64,000 nucleotides of DNA from Fictibacillus marinisediminis (GCF_023149135.1 NZ_JAIWJX010000002.1:1302001-1366000), one strand, 5' to 3'; shown: positions 51,610 through 61,469, numbered from the stretch's first letter. Notes: generated by a model not told the origin, from the letters alone. Program-made: numbers and translations.

Positions 51610-54600
51610 ATGATTACCAAAACAATGCCCACATTTGATATACAGGCAGGGAACTACAGGTTTACTTTTTTAAACAGCGGAGATCTTTTCGAAGCGGTTC
51701 ATCAAGGAATCATGATTAACCAATGGCAGTCCAATCCAATTGATGGCGCGCTGAACAATCTGTATCTGCGCATTCACAGCGGGGATAGCATTCAATATTT
51801 TCCAATGCTCGGCAGCCATTCCAACAGCAAGGTCAGCCATTCAGCATCACAAGTGATTTGGGAAGGTAAGTCAGCAGATGTGCACTATAAGGTTACATTT
51901 TCCCTTACCAGCCAGGGCGTTTGGTTCTGGGAGGTTGAAACGGAAGGCAAAGGCGTTGATATTGATGTTATTTATGTACAGGATATTGGGCTTGCAGATA
52001 AAGGAGCAGTACGGACGAATGAAGCTTTCGTTTCTCAATATATTGATCATTCTGTTTACGAAGATGAGGAAAAGGGCTATGTTGTTTGCTCGCGTCAAAA
52101 CCAGCCGAACTCCGGAGGGTTTCCTTATTTGCAGCAAGGTTCTTTAACAAAGGCCACAGCCTTTTCGACGGACGGATATCAGTTCTTCGGGCTTTCCTAT
52201 AAAGAAACGAATGAGCCTGAGATCCTAAAAAAAGAAAAGCTTGAAAATAAAGTCTATCAATATGAATTTGGATTCACAGCTCTTCAGTCACCTCGAGTAT
52301 TACTTTCCGGAAAAGCACGGTTTGTTTTTTACGGACTGTTTAAAGAAAATCATCCGGAAGCGGTAGCTGAACTGGCATTTCAACAAGAGTTACAGAGTGC
52401 TTGGGATACGGTCAAAGGTCAGAAGCCAGAAGAATGCAATGCTTTAGAGCCAGTACAGTTATCCTCCGGATTCGGAGATCCGCTTACGTCTATTTCGTTC
52501 ACAGAAGAAGAACTCAACCAACTCTACCCTGACCGCCAATTGGAAGAGTACGACGGTGAAAGCCTGCTCTCTTTTTTTACTGCAACGTATGAGCACGTGG
52601 TTCTGAAGGAAAAAGAGCTGATTGTCGAACGGCCCCACGGACATATTATTGTATCCGGAAACAATGCAGGCATCACGGAAGAAGTCATTACGTCCACTTC
52701 CTTCATGTATGGTGTTTTTAACTCACATATCGTTAAGGGCAATACCTCGTTCAATAAAATGATGACGAATATGAGAAATGCGCTGAATGTGATGAAAACT
52801 TCCGGACAGCGGATCTATGTGGAAATGGATGGGCAGTATCGTTTACTCACCATGCCTTCCATCTACGAGATCGGATTTAATTATGCCCGCTGGTTCTATA
52901 AAACTGCCAAGGAGACATTGAGAATCACCAGCTATACAACTGTTGATTCTCCTGTTATTCACTTGGAAGTCCAATCGTTAAGCGGGAAGCCATATCGTTT
53001 CCTTGTAACGAACCAGATTTCTATGAACAACAATGAATATGAAGTCCCGTACCGTATGGAGAAAAGCGGGAATGTTCTCTCGTTCTTTGCAGATGAATCA
53101 TCAGACAGTGCAAAGACGTATCCGAACCTTCGATATGACATGAATGTAACGGGAACAAACATGAGAGTTAGGGATGAGGAGCTGTTTGGAGAGAGCATTG
53201 AAACAGGATCAAGTTCGCTCGCTGTGCTTGAACTTGAAGCAGCAAGTGAATGGACGCTTTCTGTTCAGGGACAGCTTTACGGAGAAGAATCTCATTTCAC
53301 CAAGAAAGATACTGAAAAAGAAATTGAACGATTTCGGGAATTCTACCATTCTGTTAACAAAGGCTTTCGTGTAAGCCAGCATGGCGGTGATAATGAAGAA
53401 CTGCAGAAGGTGAACGCGATCTCATGGTGGTATACGCACAACATGCTCGTTCATTATTCTGTGCCCCATGGTTTGGAACAGTATGGAGGCGCCGCTTGGG
53501 GAACGAGAGACGTATGCCAGGGGCCAGCAGAATATTTTACAGCGACACAAAATTATGAAGCTATTCGTGAAATTATTAAGACAGTCTACTCCCACCAATA
53601 CGAAAGCACCGGCAATTGGCCGCAGTGGTTCATGTTTGACCGTTATTACAAAATACAGCAGCAGGAGAGCCACGGGGATATTATCGTTTGGCCATTAAAA
53701 GCGCTCAGTGATTATTTAGCGGCAACAAGTGATTACAGCTTGCTTGAGGAGATCATTCCGTACACTGAAGACAACGGTGAGTTTACGGTGAAAGAGGAAT
53801 CTCTTTTTGACCACGTAAAGAAACAAATCGACTATATAAAGAAAAACTTTTTGCATGATACCTATCTTTCGTCATATGGAGACGGGGATTGGGATGATAC
53901 GCTTCAGCCTGCAAATGCTCAATTGAAACAATATATGATCAGCAGCTGGACCGTGTCGTTAACCTATCAAGTGATAACTCAATTTTCCAGGCAGCTTGCA
54001 GCGATTGATCAAGCCCAGGCGGATGAGCTTAAGGACTTGGCTGCAGGGATTGAGTCTGATTTTAACAGATACATTCTTTCAGACGGTGTGATTCCAGGCT
54101 TTATTTACATGGAGGAACCAGGGAAAGAAGAACTGATGCTGCACCCGAAGGATACAAAGACGGGCATTCAGTATCGCCTGCTTCCGATGACGCGAAGCAT
54201 GATCAGTGAACTCTTAAGTCCAGAACAGGCAGCAGAACATTATGAGCTGATCAAAAATCATATGCTCTGCCCGGATGGTGTAAGGCTCATGAACCAACCG
54301 GCCCATTATGCAGGAGGTGTCAGCACCCATTTTAAACGTGCGGAGCAGGCAGCGAATTTCGGAAGAGAAGTGGGCCTTCAATATGTCCACGCTCATATCC
54401 GTTTTGTAGAGGCGATGGCCAAGCTTGGAAAAACTGAAGAAGCTTGGGACGGACTGGCTGTGATCAATCCGATCGGTATCCAGAAGGTGGTACCAAACGC
54501 TGAGCGAAGACAAAGCAATGCGTACTTCAGCAGTTCGGACGGTAAATTCAATACACGTTATGAAGCACAAGAACGCTTTAAAGATCTTAGAGAGGGGACC

Positions 54601-54960
54601 GTTCAGGTTAAGGGCGGATGGCGCATTTATTCCAGCGGTCCGGGAATCTTTATGAATCAGCTCATCTCCAGCTGTCTTGGCGTTCGGCAAGAAGGAGATA
54701 CCCTTGTCATTGACCCTGTTCTGCCTAAAAAATTGGACGGCTTAGTGTTTGATTTTCATGTGAATGGAGTGCCCGTTTCGTTCCACTATGATCTAAGCGG
54801 GAAACATGAGAGCGGAGTGTCCGTTAATGGAAATCCCGTTTCTGCTGATCGTTTCTCTAACCGTTACCGAAAAGGCGGTTTTAAGATCAGTAAGAGTGAG
54901 CTTGAGGCTGTATATCAACAGGATAAGTCAGTAACAAATATGATTGAGGTCAGGTTGTAA
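51610..54960 (+). CDS. GH94 1,2-beta-oligoglucan phosphorylase-like enzyme
   Basis: 1116 residues, behind GAGGGGG. A long N-terminal beta-sandwich part (about 1-600) and an alpha/alpha-barrel GH94 catalytic part (about 610-1010) with GGAAWGTRDVCQGPAEYFTA, QWFMFDRY and SSYGDGDWDDTLQPAN, in which the second aspartate of GDWDD corresponds to the general acid. The size and GDGDWDD form match 1,2-beta-oligoglucan phosphorylase of Listeria innocua rather than cellobiose phosphorylase (about 800 residues). It releases glucose 1-phosphate from sophorooligosaccharides with phosphate. Cytosolic. Confidence 0.85.
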   Translation: MITKTMPTFDIQAGNYRFTFLNSGDLFEAVHQGIMINQWQSNPIDGALNNLYLRIHSGDSIQYFPMLGSHSNSKVSHSASQVIWEGKSADVHYKVTFSLTSQGVWFWEVETEGKGVDIDVIYVQDIGLADKGAVRTNEAFVSQYIDHSVYEDEEKGYVVCSRQNQPNSGGFPYLQQGSLTKATAFSTDGYQFFGLSYKETNEPEILKKEKLENKVYQYEFGFTALQSPRVLLSGKARFVFYGLFKENHPEAVAELAFQQELQSAWDTVKGQKPEECNALEPVQLSSGFGDPLTSISFTEEELNQLYPDRQLEEYDGESLLSFFTATYEHVVLKEKELIVERPHGHIIVSGNNAGITEEVITSTSFMYGVFNSHIVKGNTSFNKMMTNMRNALNVMKTSGQRIYVEMDGQYRLLTMPSIYEIGFNYARWFYKTAKETLRITSYTTVDSPVIHLEVQSLSGKPYRFLVTNQISMNNNEYEVPYRMEKSGNVLSFFADESSDSAKTYPNLRYDMNVTGTNMRVRDEELFGESIETGSSSLAVLELEAASEWTLSVQGQLYGEESHFTKKDTEKEIERFREFYHSVNKGFRVSQHGGDNEELQKVNAISWWYTHNMLVHYSVPHGLEQYGGAAWGTRDVCQGPAEYFTATQNYEAIREIIKTVYSHQYESTGNWPQWFMFDRYYKIQQQESHGDIIVWPLKALSDYLAATSDYSLLEEIIPYTEDNGEFTVKEESLFDHVKKQIDYIKKNFLHDTYLSSYGDGDWDDTLQPANAQLKQYMISSWTVSLTYQVITQFSRQLAAIDQAQADELKDLAAGIESDFNRYILSDGVIPGFIYMEEPGKEELMLHPKDTKTGIQYRLLPMTRSMISELLSPEQAAEHYELIKNHMLCPDGVRLMNQPAHYAGGVSTHFKRAEQAANFGREVGLQYVHAHIRFVEAMAKLGKTEEAWDGLAVINPIGIQKVVPNAERRQSNAYFSSSDGKFNTRYEAQERFKDLREGTVQVKGGWRIYSSGPGIFMNQLISSCLGVRQEGDTLVIDPVLPKKLDGLVFDFHVNGVPVSFHYDLSGKHESGVSVNGNPVSADRFSNRYRKGGFKISKSELEAVYQQDKSVTNMIEVRL

Positions 54961-55105
54961 CTGCAGGAACCGTGTCCAGTTCGAGTGCTTGTCGGACTTG
55001 AACAGGGCGCTTGTGCTTTTCTAATCTAACAGCAATTACCATCAAAATGCGAGAACGATGTATAATAGAGATAACGTTTTCATAGACAGATTGGAGTGTG
55101 TCCAG

Positions 55106-56068
55106 GTGGTCAGTATTAAGGATATTGCAAAACAAGCTGGTGTTTCCATTTCAACAGTATCGTATGCCTTAAATGGAAGCCGGAAAGTCACGCAGGAAAC
55201 CACCGCTAAAATTTTAGCAATCGCCAAGGAATTGAACTATATTCCTAACGCAGCGGCTCGAACGCTAAAGAAGCGGGAAACAAAAATTGCCGGTGTTTTC
55301 TTAACCAATTACAGTGGTGCTTTTTATGGTGAACTGCAGCAAGGGATGCTTGATCAGCTGGCACACCATGGATATGAGCTGATCGTATGCAGCGGCAAGG
55401 AATCCCACCGGTTTCTCCCTGAAGGAATGATCGACGGTGCCATTATATTGGACGCCAACTTTTCAAGTGAAGAATTGATCAGTTACGCAGACCGAGGCCA
55501 TAAACTTGTTGTTCTGGATCGTGAACTGGAGCATGAAAATATCACTCAAGTATTACTCGACAACATAACCGGAGCAAAGCTTGCGATTGAACATGCCGCA
55601 GATCAAGGTCATAAGAAGCTGATCATCGTGACAGGCCCTCAAGCGTCCTTTGATTCCGATCAGCGCCTGCAGCAGGCACTGGCCTCGGCTGAAAAGAACG
55701 GCCTTGAATGCCATGTCATCCAAGGCGATTTTAACAAACCGACAGGAGAGAAAGCGGCGAGAAAAATCGTTGAATCGTACTCCGGCCCAGTCGCTGTCTT
55801 TTGTCTGAACGACGAGATGGCGATCGGCATGTACAATTTCTTGACTAAAACAGAGTACCGCATAGGAAAGCACATTCACATTATCGGTTTTGACAATATT
55901 GAAGTCGCACAATATACGCATCCACGTCTAACAACTATTGATTACTCCAAGCGGGAGTGGGGAGCGGCAGGGGCGGAGCAGCTAATCAAACTCATCCGAA
56001 AGGAAACAGCAACTTCTAAAAAAATCGGTGTAACTCTTGTAGAGGGAGAGTCTCTCCAAAAGGTTTAA
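55106..56068 (+). CDS. LacI-family regulator of the beta-1,2-glucan locus
   Basis: 320 residues from the GTG at 55106 (TTGGAG site). LacI helix-turn-helix at the very start (VSIKDIAKQAGVSISTVSYALNGSRKVTQETTAKILAIA), including the hinge helix with AARTLKKR, then a periplasmic-binding-protein-type sensor domain. The palindromes GAAACGTTTC near the target genes have the half-site type bound by LacI proteins. Sophorose or a related sugar is the likely inducer (inference). Confidence 0.9.
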   Translation: MVSIKDIAKQAGVSISTVSYALNGSRKVTQETTAKILAIAKELNYIPNAAARTLKKRETKIAGVFLTNYSGAFYGELQQGMLDQLAHHGYELIVCSGKESHRFLPEGMIDGAIILDANFSSEELISYADRGHKLVVLDRELEHENITQVLLDNITGAKLAIEHAADQGHKKLIIVTGPQASFDSDQRLQQALASAEKNGLECHVIQGDFNKPTGEKAARKIVESYSGPVAVFCLNDEMAIGMYNFLTKTEYRIGKHIHIIGFDNIEVAQYTHPRLTTIDYSKREWGAAGAEQLIKLIRKETATSKKIGVTLVEGESLQKV

Positions 56069-56072
56069 TCAG

Positions 56073-56114
56073 TAAAAAGGGAAGGCAGCCCTGGGGGCTC
56101 CTTCCCTTTTGGTA
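56073..56114. terminator. Bidirectional intrinsic terminator
   Basis: AAAAGGGAAGG CAGCCCTGGGGGCT CCTTCCCTTTT between the regulator gene and the convergent secreted-protein gene. Confidence 0.88.
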
Positions 56115-56765
56115 TTATTGAAACTTATTAGGAAATTGCTTAATGATTCCGCCGGTTAGTGTATCGGCCATCTTAATGATATGGTCCTCACCAAGATCAA
56201 ACGCTGAAATGTCGCCGTTCCAATTTTGCTTTAGGCGATTAGTAACTTGATCGGTAACGAATTGGAGATGGATATATAACATCTCCTTTAACGTTTTTTC
56301 CGGCCAGTTCGGATTGGCAGAGCTTAAGAATCGTGCGATATCGTCCGCGTTCCTGAACCAGGCGGTGTTGTATTTTTTGAAGTCTGCCTGATTTCCTGTT
56401 TTAGCGGCAGCTGTTAATTTTCCTGCAAGAACGATGTGCTCGGTCAGCAACTCGCCCAATTTATTGCCTGCTGCCTCTCCGTAATAAGGTTTGATGGCAT
56501 TTCCTATGTCCTTTTGGTTCTTTAAGAGCCTCGCCAGAACTTGATCCTGATCCTTTAATCCTGCGATTGCACTGACAATATAGCTTCTTGTCCAGATGGT
56601 ATGGTCGATCCAGAGCTTTCGCAAGTCTCCCTGAAGTTTAACGGCCGAAACGCTCAGGCACTGCTGCTGGACACGCGGTGCTGTTTTAGCTTGCGCACTT
56701 AAAGGTGAAAAGATTAAGCAGGCAGCAAACAGCGGCAGCGAGAATTTTAAAAGGTGTTTTTTCAT
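56115..56765 (-). CDS. Secreted helical protein of unknown function
   Basis: 216 residues from the ATG at 56765 (AAAGGAGG site). Signal peptide (KKHLLKFSLPLFAACLIFSPLSAQA). The mature part is helical: LRKLWIDHTIWTRSYIVSAIAGLKDQDQVLARLLKNQ and GNKLGELLTEHIVLAGKLTAAAK. The HxxWTRxYIV and EHI-L segments look like ligand-binding helices of a four-helix bundle. I do not recognise a function. Confidence 0.75.
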   Translation of the reverse strand: MKKHLLKFSLPLFAACLIFSPLSAQAKTAPRVQQQCLSVSAVKLQGDLRKLWIDHTIWTRSYIVSAIAGLKDQDQVLARLLKNQKDIGNAIKPYYGEAAGNKLGELLTEHIVLAGKLTAAAKTGNQADFKKYNTAWFRNADDIARFLSSANPNWPEKTLKEMLYIHLQFVTDQVTNRLKQNWNGDISAFDLGEDHIIKMADTLTGGIIKQFPNKFQ

Positions 56766-57023
56766 GCTGTTTTCCTCCTTTAATGGTAGTACTATATTAG
56801 TTTTGGAAATAATGGTCATTTTTATGAATGTATCTTGAGTTTCTGACTATAATGGAGTAGTATAAAAGTAATGCTAATCGGAAGGGTGAACAAAGGGCGA
56901 TGAACAACTAATCTTATTTCATAGAAAAACATTCGTATAAACAATTACGATCATTTTTTTTCTGGATAGGATTAGTACAGCCTTTTGATTCAGCCCAATT
57001 GGAAGCATGCCCGAATTGCGCGC

Positions 57024-57091
57024 ATGTTCTCTGTTTTTGCGGCGTAACAAGAGCCTCCTGTCCAGAATGATGGATCAGGAGGTTATTTTTT
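57024..57091 (+). promoter_or_regulatory. Possible translational attenuator: leader ORF and hairpin masking the MFS ribosome binding site
   Basis: The stem CCTCCTGTCC / GGATCAGGAGG (57054-57063 with 57072-57082) encloses the ribosome binding site AGGAGG of the MFS gene. Just before it is a seven-codon ORF, MFSVFAA, at 57024-57047, without an obvious ribosome binding site of its own. The arrangement resembles ribosome-stalling leaders of resistance genes. A following TTATTTTTT means the hairpin could instead be a weak terminator. Confidence 0.45.
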
Positions 57092-58342
57092 ATGAACGAA
57101 ACAACATCTCAACCAAAAGTGAGCATGGGTGCATTATTCCAGAACCGGTTTATCCGGACGATATTGCTTTCTGTTTTTTTCCTGCAGATTGGCATTTGGG
57201 TAAGGAACTATTCCATCCTGCTGTACGTTATTGAAAAAACAAACGAAAATCCAGTGGCCGTTTCCCTCATCTCGGTAGCGGAATTCGCGCCAATCTTTCT
57301 GTTTTCCTTTATTGGGGGGACGTTTGCAGACCGCTGGAGACCGAAGCGGACGATGGTTTGGTGTGATCTTTTAAGTGCAATTTCAGTATTTGTGGTTCTT
57401 TTAACCTTGATACTAGGAAGCTGGAAGGTCATTTTCTTTGCAACCCTCGTATCTTCCATTCTTTCTCAGTTTTCACAGCCGTCAGGAATGAAGCTCTTTA
57501 AGCTCCATGTCCCGGCAGAACTTGTCCAGATGGGGATGTCGATGTATCAAACGGTATTTGCTCTGTTTATGATTCTTGGACCGATTATCGGTACATTCGT
57601 GTATCAGCATTTCGGCATCATGGCAGCGATTGGTGTCATGGGCGTGGCGTTCTTATTATCAGCAGGTACCCTTCTTATGCTGCCTGCAGACCGTGTAGAT
57701 GATGAAGAAAAAGCAACCACGACATTAATGCAGGAAATGAAGGATGGTTTTCGTTATGTGTTAGGCAGCAAGCCTTTAACCTTGCTTGGGGGCTGTTTTG
57801 CAGCTGCCGGGCTCGCGATCGGCCTGACTCAGCCGCTCGGTGTCTTTTTGATAACTGAACGGCTCGGACTTCCTAAAGAACAGCTGCAATGGCTGATGGC
57901 GGCCTTTGGAATTGGTATGATTCTTGGTGGAGGATTGACCATTTCCATGTCTAAAAAAATCATGCCGCAGGTGCTATTAGCGATGGGATTGGCGGCAAGC
58001 GCGATTGGTTTTATCGGAATGGGATTATCAACTGTATTATGGCTCACACTTGCAGCTCAATTCTTTTCCGGTCTCTTTATGCCATGCATCCATATCGGGA
58101 TCAATACAATGATTCTGCAAAATACAGAAGAGGCATTCATTGGGCGTGTCAACGGCATCTTAAATCCGCTCTTTATGGGAGCGATGGTGATTACCATGTC
58201 GGTCGCAGGCTGGATGAAATCGCACTTATCGATCGTTCTGATCTATGAAGTAGCGGCACTCCTCCTTTTTGTCGGAGTGGCCACCTTGCTGCCGCTTATG
58301 AAAAAGAGTGGGGTAAAGCAGGAAATCAGCAGAGAAATATAG
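57092..58342 (+). CDS. MFS efflux transporter (MefA/macrolide-exporter-like)
   Basis: 416 residues with 12 helices. MFS_3-type organisation: FIGGTFADRWRPKRTMVWCDLLSA in the loop after helix 2 (MFS motif A) and GPIIGTFVYQHFGIMAAIGVMG in helix 5. Start at ATG 57092, nine bases after the AGGAGG held in the hairpin. Possible drug exporter; the hairpin and leader suggest inducible expression. A terminator hairpin follows. Confidence 0.85.
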   Translation: MNETTSQPKVSMGALFQNRFIRTILLSVFFLQIGIWVRNYSILLYVIEKTNENPVAVSLISVAEFAPIFLFSFIGGTFADRWRPKRTMVWCDLLSAISVFVVLLTLILGSWKVIFFATLVSSILSQFSQPSGMKLFKLHVPAELVQMGMSMYQTVFALFMILGPIIGTFVYQHFGIMAAIGVMGVAFLLSAGTLLMLPADRVDDEEKATTTLMQEMKDGFRYVLGSKPLTLLGGCFAAAGLAIGLTQPLGVFLITERLGLPKEQLQWLMAAFGIGMILGGGLTISMSKKIMPQVLLAMGLAASAIGFIGMGLSTVLWLTLAAQFFSGLFMPCIHIGINTMILQNTEEAFIGRVNGILNPLFMGAMVITMSVAGWMKSHLSIVLIYEVAALLLFVGVATLLPLMKKSGVKQEISREI

Positions 58343-58344
58343 AA

Positions 58345-58385
58345 TGGATGAACGCCTGGTTATAGAACCGGGCGTTTTTTTCATA
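58345..58385 (+). terminator. Intrinsic terminator
   Basis: AACGCCTGGTTATAGAACCGGGCGTTTTTTT. Confidence 0.88.
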
Positions 58386-58419
58386 CATTAATGTAAGCAT
58401 TGGTTGAAGGAGAGAGTAT

Positions 58420-58674
58420 ATGAAGCAGAAGGGCGATTCTTTATATAAAGTATGGATCTGTTTGTTCGTGTTGACCATTTTCATTGGACTGCTGACCGTC
58501 TGGATTGATGTGGCCTGGGTAAAAAAAACCTTATGGTCCGTACTGCTGCTGTTCAGTATGATCGCAGCCACAGCAATGTATCCGGGATCCGGAAATTCTG
58601 CCAAAAAACATAAGGACAATGTAACCAGCATTTATGAATTAAAAAAGAAAAAAAGCCGAAGAAAAGGTATGTAG
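58420..58674 (+). CDS. Small two-helix membrane protein
   Basis: 84 residues behind AAGGAGAG. Two hydrophobic helices (VWICLFVLTIFIGLLTVWI and LWSVLLLFSMIAATAMY) and a basic cytosolic tail (ELKKKKSRRKGM). No family recognised. Possibly co-transcribed with the adenylyltransferase gene, whose start follows in 23 bp. Confidence 0.65.
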   Translation: MKQKGDSLYKVWICLFVLTIFIGLLTVWIDVAWVKKTLWSVLLLFSMIAATAMYPGSGNSAKKHKDNVTSIYELKKKKSRRKGM

Positions 58675-58697
58675 CAGTAAAGGAGTGGAAGCAAAAC

Positions 58698-59557
58698 ATG
58701 CTTGGAAAAGTAATAGAGTTTGCGAAGAATGAAAAACGGATTCGCGCTGTTATTTTGAATGGTTCCCGTGTAAATCCGAACGCGCCGCCGGATATTTTTC
58801 AAGACTACGATGTTCTTTTTGTTACAATAGATGTACCGTACTATATTAAAAACCGAAGCTGGATTTCATCATTCGGTGAAATCATGATCATGCAGACCCC
58901 TGATGCCATGGGACGCGGGAGTTAGGGGAAACGAACGAAAAGTTTACGTATCTGATGCAATTTATGGATGGTGAACGCATCGATCTTACTTTTTATCCTG
59001 AAGAAAAGGTCCAAGGCATGGTGCATGACTGCTTGAGTAAAGTGCTTCTGGACAAGGACGGGATTTTTCCTGATTTGCCTGAATCAAGTAATCGAGACTA
59101 CATAACAAAACGTCCTTCAGAAAAAGATTTTTCGGATTGCTGCAATGAGTTCTGGTGGGTGAGTACCTATATTGCCAAAGGATTATGGAGACGTGAACTT
59201 CCATATGCCAAAGCGATGTTTGACGGGCCAGTCCGCGATATGATCGTTCTGATGCTGAAATGGCATATTGGAATGAGGCACGACTTTTCGGTAGACTCGG
59301 GAAAGCACGGCAAGTATTTCAAGTTCTTGCTTAAGCGTGAGATGTATGATCAGTTCGTGAAAACCTATCCTGACGGTGAGTATGAGAATATGTGGGAAGC
59401 CCTTTTCGTGATAGGCAGCCTTTTCCGGAAGGCAGCATTTGAACTTGCAGACTGCTTGGGATTCAGTTATCCCTATGAGGACGACCAAAAAGTAACCGCA
59501 CATTTAAAATATATCCGTCACCTGTCTGCAGATAGGGACAGGATGTATAGAAACTGA
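58698..59557 (+). pseudogene. aadK: Aminoglycoside 6-adenylyltransferase-like (AadK family), one-base frameshift
   Basis: Repaired length about 286 residues, as in AadK. First part: RIRAVILNGSRVNPNAPPDIFQDYDVLF, with the nucleotidyltransferase GSR...DYD motif. It stops after PDAMGRGS; the second frame resumes with ETNEKFTYLMQFMDGERIDLTFYPEEK (third metal-ligand aspartate in RIDL) and a typical C-terminal half. A single extra G in the GGG at about 58911-58913 restores one reading frame. Such enzymes adenylate streptomycin. Loss of function or a sequencing error. Confidence 0.88.
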
Positions 59558-59591
59558 AACGATAAAAATATAAACAAAGAGGGTGTACGTA

Positions 59592-60458
59592 TTGTCCAAC
59601 ACTGCCAATGGTACAAGCCAGCTACGAGCAAACCGGAATGATTTACGTGCTGACTGTGAGAATTGCTTCGGATTGTGCTGTACGGCACTGCCTTTTGCTG
59701 CATCGGCAGATTTCCCAGTCGATAAAGACGGTGGGGTTCCTTGCTCCAATTTAACACTGGATTTTAAATGCTCGATTCATCAAAATTTAAGACAGGATGG
59801 ATTCAGAGGCTGTTCGGTATATGACTGTTTTGGAGCGGGGCAAAAGGTTTCAAAAGTAACATTCGAGGGCAAAGACTGGCGAACAGATTCAGTCAGAGCA
59901 GATCTGATGTGTGCCGTCTTTCCTAAAATGCAGCAGCTTCAAGAAATGCTTTGGTATTTGGATGAAGCACTGACATTGGAGACCTCGCTTCCAATTCGTG
60001 ATGATCTGAGATCAGTGTTCAGTAAGACAGAACGTCTTACGCTGCTTGATCCTAAGGATATTGTTGAACTGGATATACCGGCACACCGGGCAGTTGTTAA
60101 TGCTCTTCTTTTAAAAGTCAGTGAATTGTATCGAAAGCATATTCACTCCCGACATCATAAGAAAAGCTTTGGCCGGGGAGCGGACTTTATGGGAGCTGCT
60201 TTACGAAAAGCAGATTTTAGAGGAGTCAGCTTAAGAGGGGCTTATTTTATTGCTTCCGATCTGAGAGAAGCCGATCTTAGGGGGGCAGACCTTATCGGAG
60301 CAGATTTTCGGGATGCTGATCTTAGAGGCGCTGATCTGACGGGAAGCATTTTCCTCACCCAAGCCCAAGTGAATGCAGCAAAAGGTGATGCCCGGACAAA
60401 GCTGCCGCGGCTTCTCACAAAGCCAGCACATTGGGTGCATGCAAGCCGAAAAATTTAA
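59592..60458 (+). CDS. Cysteine-rich N-terminus plus pentapeptide-repeat protein
   Basis: 288 residues from TTG at 59592 (AGAGGGTG site; a GTG at 59583 overlaps it). Residues about 15-80 hold eight or more cysteines (DCENCFGLCCTALPF, then CSNL, KCSIH, GCSVYDCFG) resembling a metal-binding module. The last third is a pentapeptide-repeat beta-helix with about ten units A(D/N)LxG (GADFMGAALRKADFRGVSLRGAYF...GADLTGS). Related proteins are common in Gram-positives; function unknown. Confidence 0.85.
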   Translation: MSNTANGTSQLRANRNDLRADCENCFGLCCTALPFAASADFPVDKDGGVPCSNLTLDFKCSIHQNLRQDGFRGCSVYDCFGAGQKVSKVTFEGKDWRTDSVRADLMCAVFPKMQQLQEMLWYLDEALTLETSLPIRDDLRSVFSKTERLTLLDPKDIVELDIPAHRAVVNALLLKVSELYRKHIHSRHHKKSFGRGADFMGAALRKADFRGVSLRGAYFIASDLREADLRGADLIGADFRDADLRGADLTGSIFLTQAQVNAAKGDARTKLPRLLTKPAHWVHASRKI

Positions 60459-60503
60459 ACATTCTGAAAAGGTGTGGTAGAACTGTAGTTAAGAGGTGAT
60501 AGC

Positions 60504-61469
60504 ATGCACTATAAAAAATTGGGCAGGACAGGATTGGATGTATCGTCGATTTGTTTAGGAACGATGGCATTTGGCAGGTGGATTGACGAGGAGGCATCGC
60601 ATTCCATCATAGCCAGCGCACTGGAACAGGGCATCAACTTTATTGATACGGCCAATTATTATGGAAAAGGCCAGGATACGGAGATCCCCTATGGAACAGG
60701 AGAGTCTGAAGAAATTATCGGACGGGCACTGAAGGGAAAAAGAGAGAACGTCGTCTTAGCAACAAAAGTGGGCATCCGAATGGGCCATGGCAAGAATGAA
60801 TCCGGTCTATCGCGAGGTCATATAATGAAGGAAGTAGATCGATCTCTGAGCCGCCTGCAAACCGATTACATCGATTTGTACCAGGTTCACTTTTTTGACA
60901 ACAGCACACCATTGGAAGAGACGCTTCGAACACTTGATGATCTCGTACGAAGCGGTAAAGTGCGATATATCGGCTGTTCAAATTATGCCGCCTGGCAGAT
61001 CATGAAATCACATGGAATTAGTGAAAAAATGAATCTGGAGAAATACGTTTCTGTGCAGCCGCAATATAATCTGCTGTCCAGAGAGATCGAACAGGAGCTG
61101 CTGCCGTTTTGTGAGTCTGAAGAGGTCGGCGTGATGGTATACAGCCCATTGGGCAGAGGGATGTTATCCGGTAAATATAAGAATGCTGATGATGTTCCTG
61201 AAGAAAGCCGGGCGGCAAAGGGAGAGCGGCTCATTCAAAATTATTTCACTCCCAAAAATTTTGAACTTGTCAGCCAGTATCGCCAACTGGCTGAGAAAAA
61301 CGAGGTGAGCCTCTCTCAGTTCGCTCTTTCCTGGGTTTTAAATCAGCCTGAAGTCACTTCAGCCATCGTTGGGGCAAGCAAAGTGCATCATGTCACAGAT
61401 GCTGTAAAGATCAGCGATTGGCGATGGAGTGAAGAGTTGCTGCAGAATGTGAATGAAATAGTAGTTTAA
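60504..61469 (+). CDS. Aldo/keto reductase
   Basis: 321 residues behind AGAGGTGATAGC. Family core: GLDVSSICLGTMAFG, NFIDTANYYGKGQ (catalytic Asp and Tyr), VLATKVGIRMG (Lys), DYIDLYQVHFFD (His), GCSNYAAWQI and a C-terminal VIVGASKVHH (phosphate-binding). NADPH-dependent carbonyl reductase; substrate unknown. Confidence 0.9.
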   Translation: MHYKKLGRTGLDVSSICLGTMAFGRWIDEEASHSIIASALEQGINFIDTANYYGKGQDTEIPYGTGESEEIIGRALKGKRENVVLATKVGIRMGHGKNESGLSRGHIMKEVDRSLSRLQTDYIDLYQVHFFDNSTPLEETLRTLDDLVRSGKVRYIGCSNYAAWQIMKSHGISEKMNLEKYVSVQPQYNLLSREIEQELLPFCESEEVGVMVYSPLGRGMLSGKYKNADDVPEESRAAKGERLIQNYFTPKNFELVSQYRQLAEKNEVSLSQFALSWVLNQPEVTSAIVGASKVHHVTDAVKISDWRWSEELLQNVNEIVV

